Source: Lysobacter spongiicola DSM 21749 (lineage in GTDB: Bacteria > Pseudomonadota > Gammaproteobacteria > Xanthomonadales > Xanthomonadaceae). Taken from it: a stretch of 64,000 bases of DNA. Location: positions 248,001 through 312,000 of the forward strand of contig NZ_FUXP01000001.1 in the NCBI RefSeq assembly GCF_900167055.1, read 5' to 3'. Positions within the stretch are counted from its first letter, which is position 1, and every line of letters starts with the position of its first letter. Under the pieces are notes generated by a model that was given only the letters and a program-made list of their open reading frames with translations, had not been told where the DNA came from and did no database searches. The position numbers and the translations under genes are program-made. This document shows, piece after piece, positions 9,124-17,055 of this stretch.

Positions 9124-10034
9124 GGGTCCTCCGTGGAATCGGTCGAAGCGGTCATCAGGCTCGATGACGCGGCGGCGAGGTCCGCACCCAGCGCGATCGC
9201 ATTGGACGGGTGGGCAATGGTGTCGGTGCTCACGATGCGGGCCAGGCCCGCTTCCTGCAGACGGGTATAGGCATCGCCGGCGAACACCGGATGGATCGCG
9301 ACCAGCAACGGCGGTGGCAGCGACAATCGACGCAGGTGTGCGAGGGTTTCCAGGATCGTGTTGCCGGACGACACGATGTCGTCGATCAGGACCGGGGTCC
9401 GGCCGGATACCGCCTGCGGGTCGGGCAGGCTCACGCGCACGTCGTAGTCGCCATGCCGTTCCTTGGCCAGCACCTGGTAGGGCATGCCGCACCGGGCCGC
9501 AATGTCGGCGACCCATTGTTCACTCTCGCTGTCGGGTCCGATCAGCACCGCGTCGGGGACCGTCTCTGCGATCCAGCGGGCCACGGCTGGCGTCGCCGAC
9601 ACGTGGGTCGTCGGGATCCGGTACAGCGACTGCAGGCGCTCGACACGGTGCAGGTGCGGGTCCACGGTTACCAGCCAGTCGAAGGCCTCTTCGAGGAACT
9701 GCGCGAACAGTGGCGTACTGACCGCCTCCCCTGGATTGAAACGAGTGTCCTGGCGCATGTACCCCAGGTACGGTGCGATCAAGCCGACCGAGCGCGCCCC
9801 GAACTCGCGGGCCGTCTGGGCAGCGAAGCGCAGCGGGAGGGCCATGGCATCGGCGTTGCGCAGGCTGGCCAAGAGCGCCACATCGGCTCCGGCCAGTGCG
9901 TCGTCCAGGGTGACCAGCGATTCGCCATCTGGGAAGTGCCGCCAAGCCACGGATGCAATGCGCGCCTGCAGGGGCTGGTTGATGGTGCCGGCCAACACTG
10001 CATCGGCCGGGAAGGGCATCAGCACACGGGTCAT
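9120..10034 (-). CDS. Ribose-phosphate pyrophosphokinase-like protein
   Basis: The 304-residue protein has the PRPP synthetase layout of two phosphoribosyltransferase-type domains and the PRPP-binding loop VLIDDIVSSGNT. Also visible are FNPGEAVSTPLFAQFLEE, VDPHLHRVERLQSLY and GPDSESEQWVADIAARCG. Classical PrsA would make PRPP from ribose-5-P and ATP. This one is a divergent paralogue, as its metal/pyrophosphate region is VDPHLHR rather than DLHxxQ. It is coupled by ATGA overlaps to the phosphorylase upstream and the phosphoketolase downstream, so it probably acts on the phosphoribose made by the phosphorylase. Confidence 0.8.
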   Translation of the reverse strand: MTRVLMPFPADAVLAGTINQPLQARIASVAWRHFPDGESLVTLDDALAGADVALLASLRNADAMALPLRFAAQTAREFGARSVGLIAPYLGYMRQDTRFNPGEAVSTPLFAQFLEEAFDWLVTVDPHLHRVERLQSLYRIPTTHVSATPAVARWIAETVPDAVLIGPDSESEQWVADIAARCGMPYQVLAKERHGDYDVRVSLPDPQAVSGRTPVLIDDIVSSGNTILETLAHLRRLSLPPPLLVAIHPVFAGDAYTRLQEAGLARIVSTDTIAHPSNAIALGADLAAASSSLMTASTDSTEDP

Positions 10035-11548
10035 GGAACCTCTCCAAGCACAAAGGGTTGCAGCGTCGCGGCGTGCTCCAGGGCGTAGGCCAGTTCTCCC
10101 GGCGACTCCGCATGCAGGGTCATCATGGGCTGTCCCCGCTCGACCGTATCGCCGATCCGCAGACCGGTCTCGAGGCCGGCGGTGGGGGATGTCGGGGCGC
10201 CGGCCAGCTTGGCCAGTTTGGCCAGCCTGCGGTTGTCGATCTCCGCGATGCGGCCCGATGCAGTTGCCGGGACGTCGGCGGTGAACGCCGCCCGTGGCGG
10301 TTCGCGGAAGCCTCCCTGGGCCTCGCAGATCGCCAGGAACTTGGCCAGCGCAGCTCCGGAATCCAGCACGCTGCGCGCGCGCTGCAGCCCGGTGCCGGCG
10401 CTGCTGCCCGGTGCCATGTCGAGCAGCACCGCGGACAGCGCCAGTGCGCGCTCGCGAAGGTCGACGGGTGCATCGGCTGCATTGCGCAGCACCTTGAGCA
10501 CATCGTGCGCCTCGAGCGCCGGGCCGATTCCGCGGCCCACCGGCTGGGTGCCGTCCGAGCGATGGATCCCCAGCTGCAATCCAAGCGCAGCGGCGGTGTG
10601 TTCAAGCCGCGTGCCCAGGCTGTTGGCCGCGGCCTCGCCACGCACCTTGGCGGTCGGACCCACCGGCATGTCGATCAGGACGTGGGTTGAACCAGCGGCG
10701 ATCTTCTTCGACAACACGCTGGCGACCAGTTGGCCATCGCTGTCGAAATCGAGCGGGCGCTGGACCCGGATCAGGATGTCATCAGCCGGGCTCAGGCGCA
10801 CGTTGCCGCCCCAGACGATGCAGCCGCCCTCGCGCTCCACCACCCGGCGCATCGCCGCCAGATCGAGCGCCACCGGCGCCATGACCTCCATCGTGTCGGC
10901 GGTGCCCGCCGGCGACGTGATCGCGCGCGACGAGGTCTTCGGAATGCGGTAGCCAAGCGCGGCCACGATGGCCACCACGATCGGCGTGGTGCGATTGCCC
11001 GGCAGGCCGCCCACGCAGTGTTTGTCCAGCACCGGCCCTTGGCCCCAGTCCAGGCGCTGCCCAACGGCGATCATGGCCCGCGTCAGCGCGGTCGTCTCCG
11101 CTTGGTCCAGACGGTCGCCAGCGCTGGCCGTGACGAACGCAGCAAGTTCCAGGTCCGACAACCTGCTTTCCATCACGTCCTGCACCAGGGCGAGGTACTG
11201 CGCGTCGTCCAGCCGGGCCCCGAACACCTTGGCACGGAGCGCGCCTGCCGACGCCGCGGGTTCCGCGTGCCGGACCCGGGCCAGTGCATCCGGCATGGGT
11301 TCGAGGAGCGTCCACGCGACCTCCGACAGCGCCACCTCGTCAAGTCCCAGCCTGTCGTCGACGACCACGTTCAGCGTCGCCACCAGCGTGCGCGGGCCGA
11401 CGTCCAGCCTCACGCGCGTCATCGCCGCAAAGCCTTCGGAGCGACAGACTTCGCAGTCGCGGTGCATGTAGACCACCGGCTGCTGATAGGTGTCGATGCC
11501 GGCACGGGTGACGCGCAGGCGGGTGTGGCCTGGGACCGGCGTGGTCAC
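10031..11548 (-). CDS. Thymidine phosphorylase/AMP phosphorylase family (long form)
   Basis: The 505-residue protein belongs to the glycosyltransferase family 3 phosphorylases, in the long form (about 500) related to archaeal AMP phosphorylases rather than the 440-residue DeoA. It shows the phosphate-binding DKHCVGGLPGNRTTPIVV, KTSSRAITSPAGTADTMEVM and a lysine-rich SKKIAAGS segment. It would split nucleosides or nucleotides with phosphate to base plus (deoxy)ribose phosphate. It starts with GTG at 11548, inside a GTGA overlap with the nuclease gene. An N-terminal domain of about 80 residues precedes the catalytic region and includes a HRDCEVCRSEG cysteine pair. Confidence 0.85.
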   Translation of the reverse strand: MTTPVPGHTRLRVTRAGIDTYQQPVVYMHRDCEVCRSEGFAAMTRVRLDVGPRTLVATLNVVVDDRLGLDEVALSEVAWTLLEPMPDALARVRHAEPAASAGALRAKVFGARLDDAQYLALVQDVMESRLSDLELAAFVTASAGDRLDQAETTALTRAMIAVGQRLDWGQGPVLDKHCVGGLPGNRTTPIVVAIVAALGYRIPKTSSRAITSPAGTADTMEVMAPVALDLAAMRRVVEREGGCIVWGGNVRLSPADDILIRVQRPLDFDSDGQLVASVLSKKIAAGSTHVLIDMPVGPTAKVRGEAAANSLGTRLEHTAAALGLQLGIHRSDGTQPVGRGIGPALEAHDVLKVLRNAADAPVDLRERALALSAVLLDMAPGSSAGTGLQRARSVLDSGAALAKFLAICEAQGGFREPPRAAFTADVPATASGRIAEIDNRRLAKLAKLAGAPTSPTAGLETGLRIGDTVERGQPMMTLHAESPGELAYALEHAATLQPFVLGEVP

Positions 11549-12930
11549 CGCGCATCCTCCAACTCAACGCGCTCCAGGTGCTCCGGCACACGCGCACGCC
11601 AGCCCAGTTCACGCTGCACCCGCCCGCGCAGCGTGTCGGCTGCGTCGGGCTCGCCGTGGGTGAGGTACACCACGCGCGGCGCGGAAGGCGCAGTGCGCAT
11701 CCAGTCCAGGAGCTCGCCGGCATCGGCGTGGCCCGAGAAGCCTTGCAACTGCACGACCTCGGCGCGAATGGCGACCTCGCGGCCGAACATGCGCAGGGTC
11801 CGCGCACCTCCAGCCAGCGCCGCGCCGCGTGTTCCGCCGGCCTGGTAACCCGCGAGCAGGATTGCGTTGCGGTCGTCTGATCCGAACGCCTCGATGTGGT
11901 GCAGCACGCGCCCGCCGGTGATCATGCCGCTGGCCGAAATGATGATCATCGGGCCGCGCTGTCGGTTGAGCGCCTTTGACTCCTCCACGGTGTTGACGAA
12001 AGTGGCCACATCGAACATCCGTTGGCAGTCTTCGTCCGAGACATGGTGCTCGTCGTGATGGGCGTGGTAGTGCCCGGTGGCGTTGACCGCCATCGGACTG
12101 TTGAGAAAGACCGGTACACGTGGGATCTCATTGCGCTCACGCAGCCGGGCGATATGAAGCATGAGTGCCTGGGCGCGACCGACGGCGAACGCCGGGATGA
12201 CGATCACGCCACCACGGGCGGCCACCCGGCGAATGATCGGCGCGAGCTCGGCCTCCTGATCGATCGCGACATGGGCCCGGTTGCCGTAGGTCGATTCACA
12301 GACCAGCACGTCACAGGCAGGAAGCGGCGTCGGCGGATTCATCAGCGACTCGTGCTGCCGCCCCAGGTCACCGCTGAAGTGCAGGCGCTGGTTCTGGACG
12401 TCCATGCTGACGTGGGCGGCGCCCAGGATGTGGCCTGCCGGATGGAAGCGGACCGTAAAGCCGGGCGCGACCTCGATGTCGAGACCGTAGTCATGCCCCT
12501 TGAGCTGCTTCAGGCTGCGGCGGGCGTCATCCTCCGTATAGAGCGGCCGCGGCTCCGCGTGCTTCGAGTAGCCCTTGCGCGCGGCGTATTTCGCCTGCTC
12601 CTCGAGCAGGTGTCCGCTGTCAGGCAGCAGCAGACCGCACAGGGCGACGCTGCCGCGAGTGCAATGGATGCGTCCGCTGAATCCCTGCTTGACCAGGGCG
12701 GGCAGGTAGCCCGAATGGTCCAGGTGGGCGTGGGTCAAGACCACCGCGTCGATCGATGACGGCTCGACGGGAAACGGCGCCCAGTTGCGCTCGCGCAGTT
12801 GCTTGTAGCCCTGGAACAGGCCGCAGTCGACCAGCACGCGCTGGCCGTTGGCCTCGACCAGGTAGCGTGAGCCGGTGACGGTGCCCGCGGCGCCGAGGAA
12901 CTGGAGAGTGGGAGTTGTTTTGTTGTTCAT
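11545..12930 (-). CDS. MBL-fold/beta-CASP RNA nuclease-like metallohydrolase
   Basis: The 461-residue protein has all metallo-beta-lactamase motifs: THAHLDHSGYLP, GHILGAAH and SGDLG. They are followed by the beta-CASP region (VIVIPAFAVGRAQ, SASGMITGGRVLHHI) and the C-terminal GFSGHADAGELLDW and THGEP segments. Proteins of this type (YSH1/CPSF73-like) are RNA endo- or exonucleases in the cytoplasm. It begins with ATG after AGGAG, 81 bases downstream of the DUF2933 gene. Its product nucleotides would be natural substrates for the coupled phosphorylase, but that link is inference. Confidence 0.85.
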   Translation of the reverse strand: MNNKTTPTLQFLGAAGTVTGSRYLVEANGQRVLVDCGLFQGYKQLRERNWAPFPVEPSSIDAVVLTHAHLDHSGYLPALVKQGFSGRIHCTRGSVALCGLLLPDSGHLLEEQAKYAARKGYSKHAEPRPLYTEDDARRSLKQLKGHDYGLDIEVAPGFTVRFHPAGHILGAAHVSMDVQNQRLHFSGDLGRQHESLMNPPTPLPACDVLVCESTYGNRAHVAIDQEAELAPIIRRVAARGGVIVIPAFAVGRAQALMLHIARLRERNEIPRVPVFLNSPMAVNATGHYHAHHDEHHVSDEDCQRMFDVATFVNTVEESKALNRQRGPMIIISASGMITGGRVLHHIEAFGSDDRNAILLAGYQAGGTRGAALAGGARTLRMFGREVAIRAEVVQLQGFSGHADAGELLDWMRTAPSAPRVVYLTHGEPDAADTLRGRVQRELGWRARVPEHLERVELEDAR

Positions 12931-13011
12931 GGTTGCTCCTGGGGACTGCGGCAGTGCCGCGGCATCAAAACGGGAAAAGGAGACATGGGTTGCACGACGT
13001 GCCGGTGGTCC

Positions 13012-13278
13012 TCACCCCGCCGAGCGGCTCGAGAATCGAGGCGACCCCTTGGCATCTGCATTTCTGTCTTGCCCGTGGCCTCCGTGACTGCCATGTCCCT
13101 TGTGCATGAACACATGCATGAGCGGGCACAGCAGCAGGATGGCCAGCGGCAACCAGCGGAGCGTTCCGGTGAGGTGGGCGCGATGCTCGACGCCCAGATA
13201 GAAGACAGCCAGCGCGAGGAATATCCAGAAGACCCAGCGTCGGGACCCCGACGCAGTTGGAGAGCGGGGGGCAGTCAT
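13012..13278 (-). CDS. DUF2933 small membrane protein
   Basis: This 88-residue protein has two hydrophobic segments (WVFWIFLALAVFYLG and LPLAILLLCPLMHVFMH) followed by a histidine/glycine run (KGHGSHGGHG), the pattern of DUF2933 proteins common in metal-resistance loci. The function is unknown; the His-rich tail may bind metal at the membrane. AGGAG precedes the ATG at 13278, which overlaps the MerR-type regulator stop by ATGA, so the two are coupled. Confidence 0.75.
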   Translation of the reverse strand: MTAPRSPTASGSRRWVFWIFLALAVFYLGVEHRAHLTGTLRWLPLAILLLCPLMHVFMHKGHGSHGGHGQDRNADAKGSPRFSSRSAG

Positions 13279-13784
13279 GGCAAATTCTCCTGAATGCGGC
13301 GTCCGAGAAGTCGTCGCGGGGTGGATCTGACGAACTTGCCGCCTTCCGCCGCGGCTACAGCTTCGATCAATGCGCAGACATCGTCGCCCGTCGGAATGGA
13401 GTCCGGCAGCGCGGCCCAAGCGTGGATGGCACGCTCCATCCGTTCGTGCATGGCCAGCAGCCTGTCCAGTTGTTGGCGGGTGTCGTCGAGCCTGCGCCGG
13501 ATGATGTCCCGCACAAGCGGGCAGGGACTATGCCGCTGCAGGCTGTGGCGGATGATTTCCTCGATTTCGGCCAGCGTGAAGCCGAGCTGCTGCGCCGTAC
13601 GAATGAAGTGCAGGCGCTGGAGCTCCGAGGCTGAGAACAGCTGGTAGCCGCCCTCGGTATGGGTGGCCGCCTGTAGCAGGCCCCGCCGCAGATAGTTGCG
13701 CACCACATGCACCGTGACGCCGCCCTGCTGTACCAGCTGGCGTACTGTCATCAGCGGCGGCGCTGATTCGCCTTTGCCCGTCAT
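13275..13784 (-). CDS. MerR-family regulator (MerD-like)
   Basis: The 169-residue protein has an N-terminal winged-helix of the MerR type (MTVRQLVQQGGVTVHVVRNYLRRGLL, then GGYQLFSASELQRLHFIRTAQQLGF) and a dimerisation coiled coil. Its N-terminus, with VHVVRNYL rather than the usual PxTIRYYE, looks more like MerD than MerR/CueR. A few cysteines exist (SPCPLV, DDVCAL), but the usual metal-binding loop is not clear. It is the first gene of the operon and lies directly behind a MerR-type promoter, so it is probably autoregulated. An in-frame ATG about 33 bases in is an alternative start; AGGGAG supports the one given. Confidence 0.8.
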   Translation of the reverse strand: MTGKGESAPPLMTVRQLVQQGGVTVHVVRNYLRRGLLQAATHTEGGYQLFSASELQRLHFIRTAQQLGFTLAEIEEIIRHSLQRHSPCPLVRDIIRRRLDDTRQQLDRLLAMHERMERAIHAWAALPDSIPTGDDVCALIEAVAAAEGGKFVRSTPRRLLGRRIQENLP

Positions 13785-13811
13785 TGGCGCGCTCCCTGAT
13801 AGATGCTGATC

Positions 13812-13842
13812 AGGCTAGACCTGTGTCCCGCACACAGGTCAA
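13812..13842 (-). promoter_or_regulatory. MerR-type promoter/operator of the long operon
   Basis: On the minus strand TTGACC (-35, 13842-13837) and TAGCCT (-10, 13817-13812) are separated by 19 bases, the long spacer typical of MerR-controlled promoters. The spacer is covered by a perfect 9-bp inverted repeat, GACCTGTGT / ACACAGGTC (13818-13826 and 13832-13840), with a 5-base centre. The first codon of the MerR-like gene is 28 bases downstream of the -10, so the regulator should control its own operon. Confidence 0.75.
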
Positions 13843-13901
13843 GCTCGACTGACACACCTCCATCCGTAACCAGGCGGCCGGCGCGCTGAAGGTCGGCCGA
13901 A

Positions 13902-16900
13902 TCACGACAGGTCCGCCGGCAGCGCAGCGGATATTGGCCGCTTCCTGGCCAACTGCCGCTGCTTGATCAGCGAATACAGCGCCGGAATCACCACCAGGGT
14001 CAGCATCGTGGACGAGACCATGCCGCCCACCATCGGCGCGGCGATGCGGCGCATGACCTCCGAGCCGGTGCCGCTGCTCCACATGATCGGCAGCAGGCCG
14101 GCCATGATCGCGACCACGGTCATCATCTTGGGGCGCACGCGGTCGACCGCACCTTCGACGATCGCCTCGCGGAGGTCGCGTGCATCCAGCGAGCGGCCTT
14201 CGGCCTGGCGCTGCGCGGCGCGAGCCTCCAGCGCGTGGTCGAGATAGATCAGCATCACCACGCCGGTTTCCGCGGCGACGCCGGCCAGCGCGATGAAGCC
14301 GACGATCACGGCGACGCTGACGTTGTAGTCGAGCATCCACATCAGCCACACACCGCCGACCAGCGCGAACGGCACCGACAGCATCACGATCAGCGACTCG
14401 GTGACGCGGCGGAAGTTGAGGTACAGCAGCAGGAAGATCAGCGCCAGGGTTACCGGGACGACGACGCGCATTTTCTCGGCGGCGCGCTGCATGTACTCGT
14501 ACTGACCGCTCCAGGTCACGTAGTAGCCGGGCGGGAACTGCACCTGCTCGGCGACGGCATCCTGCGCGGCCTTCACGTAACGGCCGAGATCGCTCTGACG
14601 CGTATCGACGTAGATGTAGGCCGCCAGCATCGCGTTTTCGGTGCGGATGCTCGGTGCCCCTTTCGTGACCTCGATTCGCGCCAACTCGCCGAGGGGCACC
14701 TGCGCGCCGCCGGGCACGGGCACCAGGACCTGGTTGCCGATACGGTGCGGATCGTCTCGCAGCTCGCGCGGATAGCGCACGATCGCGCTGAATCGCTCGC
14801 GGCCCTGAAGGATGGTGGTGACGATCTCGCCGCCCAGAGCGGCCGCCACCACGTCCTGCACCTCGCCCAGGGTCACGCCGTACTGCGCCAGGCTGGGCAG
14901 GTCCGGGGTGATGTCGAGGTAGTAGGCGCCGGTCAGGCGTTCGGCGAACGCGCTGGTCGTCCCCGGCACTTCGCGCACCACCGCTTCGATCTCGGTGGCC
15001 AACGCGTCGAGTTGCTCAAGATCCGTGCCGAACAACTTGATGCCCACGGGCGTGCGGATGCCGGTGGCCAGCATGTCGGTCCGGGCCTTGATCGGCATCG
15101 TCCAGGAGTTGGCCACGCCCGGGAACTTCAGCGCCTCGTCCATCTCCGCGATCAACTTGTCGGTGGTCATGCCGTCCCGCCACTCGTCCTCGGGCTTGAG
15201 GTTGATGACGGTTTCGAACATCTCCAAAGGTGCAGGATCGGTGGCGGTCAGGGCGCGGCCCGCCTTGCCGAACACCGACTCCACCTCCGGGAAGCCCTTG
15301 ATGATCCGGTCCTGCTGCTGCAGCAGTTCGGAGGCCTTGGTCACCGACATGCCCGGCAGCGACGCTGGCATGTACAGGAGGGTGCCCTCGTTGAGCGTGG
15401 GCATGAACTCGCTGCCCAGGCGGGATGCCGGCCACAGGCTGGCGAACAGGGCGACCAGCGCGATCGCGATCGTGGCCATCCGGTACCGCAGGACCACGTT
15501 GATCACGGGCCGGTAGGCCGCGATCAGGAACCGGTTCACCGGGTTCTTGTGCTCGGGCACGATCTTGCCGCGCACGAACAGCAGCATGAGCACCGGCACC
15601 AGCGTCACCGAAAGCAGCGCGCCACCAGCCATGGCGAAGGTCTTGGTGAACGCCAGTGGCTTGAACAGGCGGCCTTCCTGCGCTTCCAGCGCGAATACCG
15701 GAAGGAACGAGACAGTGATGATCATCAGGCTGAAGAACAGCGCCGGCCCGACCTCCCGGCAGGCGTCGATGATCAGCTGGGCTCGGCTTCGGGAGCCGTC
15801 GGAGCGCTCGATGTGCTTGTGCGCGTTCTCGATCATCACGATCGCCGCGTCGACCATCACGCCGATCGAGATCGCGATGCCGCCCAGGCTCATGATGTTG
15901 GAGTTCATGCCCAGCGCACGCATCGCGATCACCGCGATCAGCACGCCGACCGGCAACATGACGATCGCGACCAGTGCGCTGCGCGCATGGAACAGGAACA
16001 GCAGGCACACCAGCGCGACGATCAGGCTCTCCTCGAGCAATGTCGTGCGCAGCGTCTTGATCGCACGCACGATGAGATCGGACCGGTCGTAGACCGCCTG
16101 GACGCTGACGCCTTCGGGCAAGCCGCGTGCAAGTTCCGCGATCTTGTCCTTTACCCCGCCGATCACGGCCAGAGCGTTCTCGCCGAAGCGCGCAATGACG
16201 ATCCCGGCCACGACATCGCCTTCGCCGTCCAGGTCGGCGATGCCACGGCGCTCGTCGGGCACCAGTTCGACCCGGGCGACGTCGCCAATCAGCACCGGGG
16301 CGCCGCCCTCGGCGCGCAGCACGAGGCTCTCTATGTCCTCGATGCCGCGCAGGTAGCCGCGTCCGCGCACCATGTACTCGGTCTCGCCCATCTCGATCAC
16401 GCGGCCGCCAACGTCGCGGTTGCTCTCGTTGATCACCTCGGAGACACGGGAGATCGGGATGTCGAATTCGCGCAGGCGGACCGGATCGACGGTCACCGAG
16501 TACTGGCGCACGAAGCCACCGACGCTGGCGACCTCGGCGACGCCCGGGGCGGTGGTCAGTTGGTAGCGCAGGTACCAGTCCTGCATGGCGCGCAGTTCGT
16601 CCAGCGAATGGCGGTCGCTCTTGAGGACGTACTGGTAGACCCAGCCCACGCCCGTGGCGTCGGGACCCAGTGCGGGTGCTACTCCCGCTGGCAGGTTCTT
16701 GGTGGCGACGTTGAGGTTTTCCAGCACCCGTGAGCGAGCCCAGTACAGGTCGGTGCCTTCCTCGAAAATGACGTAGATGAAGGAGGCGCCGAAGAACGAG
16801 AAGCCACGGACATCCTTCGACTTGGGAACCGACAACAGCGCACTGGTCAGTGGGTAGGTCACCTGGTCCTCGACCACCTGGGGCGCCTGCCCCGGGTACT

Positions 16901-17054
16901 CGGTGAACACGATCACCTGGACATCCGACAGGTCCGGCTGCGCGTCCAGCGGCGTCTGCATCAGTGCGTAGACGCCGCCGGCGACCACGGCCAGCGTCAT
17001 CACCAGCACCAGGAAGACGTTGCGGACCGACCACTCGATGAGGCGACCAAGCAT
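13902..17054 (-). CDS. cusA: Cu(I)/Ag(I) efflux RND pump, inner-membrane subunit
   Basis: The 1050-residue protein is a heavy-metal RND transporter of normal length with twelve helices and two large periplasmic loops. It would pump Cu(I)/Ag(I) out using proton flux. Copper-type features are DPAPLEMFETVINLKP and TDMLATGI, which carry methionines of the CusA metal ladder; also seen are the DVRGFSFFGASFIYVIFEEGTD motif and transmembrane carboxylates in GGIAISIGVMVDAAIVMIENAHK. I chose the ATG at 17054 (MLGRLIEWSVRN), one base after the cusB stop, because it matches the family start. A second, 5'-truncated cusA lies at 52877. Confidence 0.92.
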   Translation of the reverse strand: MLGRLIEWSVRNVFLVLVMTLAVVAGGVYALMQTPLDAQPDLSDVQVIVFTEYPGQAPQVVEDQVTYPLTSALLSVPKSKDVRGFSFFGASFIYVIFEEGTDLYWARSRVLENLNVATKNLPAGVAPALGPDATGVGWVYQYVLKSDRHSLDELRAMQDWYLRYQLTTAPGVAEVASVGGFVRQYSVTVDPVRLREFDIPISRVSEVINESNRDVGGRVIEMGETEYMVRGRGYLRGIEDIESLVLRAEGGAPVLIGDVARVELVPDERRGIADLDGEGDVVAGIVIARFGENALAVIGGVKDKIAELARGLPEGVSVQAVYDRSDLIVRAIKTLRTTLLEESLIVALVCLLFLFHARSALVAIVMLPVGVLIAVIAMRALGMNSNIMSLGGIAISIGVMVDAAIVMIENAHKHIERSDGSRSRAQLIIDACREVGPALFFSLMIITVSFLPVFALEAQEGRLFKPLAFTKTFAMAGGALLSVTLVPVLMLLFVRGKIVPEHKNPVNRFLIAAYRPVINVVLRYRMATIAIALVALFASLWPASRLGSEFMPTLNEGTLLYMPASLPGMSVTKASELLQQQDRIIKGFPEVESVFGKAGRALTATDPAPLEMFETVINLKPEDEWRDGMTTDKLIAEMDEALKFPGVANSWTMPIKARTDMLATGIRTPVGIKLFGTDLEQLDALATEIEAVVREVPGTTSAFAERLTGAYYLDITPDLPSLAQYGVTLGEVQDVVAAALGGEIVTTILQGRERFSAIVRYPRELRDDPHRIGNQVLVPVPGGAQVPLGELARIEVTKGAPSIRTENAMLAAYIYVDTRQSDLGRYVKAAQDAVAEQVQFPPGYYVTWSGQYEYMQRAAEKMRVVVPVTLALIFLLLYLNFRRVTESLIVMLSVPFALVGGVWLMWMLDYNVSVAVIVGFIALAGVAAETGVVMLIYLDHALEARAAQRQAEGRSLDARDLREAIVEGAVDRVRPKMMTVVAIMAGLLPIMWSSGTGSEVMRRIAAPMVGGMVSSTMLTLVVIPALYSLIKQRQLARKRPISAALPADLS

Positions 17055-17055
17055 G

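Noticed and set aside
14235-16733. An 832-codon plus-strand frame
   Set aside because: It lies wholly opposite cusA, whose RND motifs are clear; the translation is a His/Asp/Gln-rich shadow.
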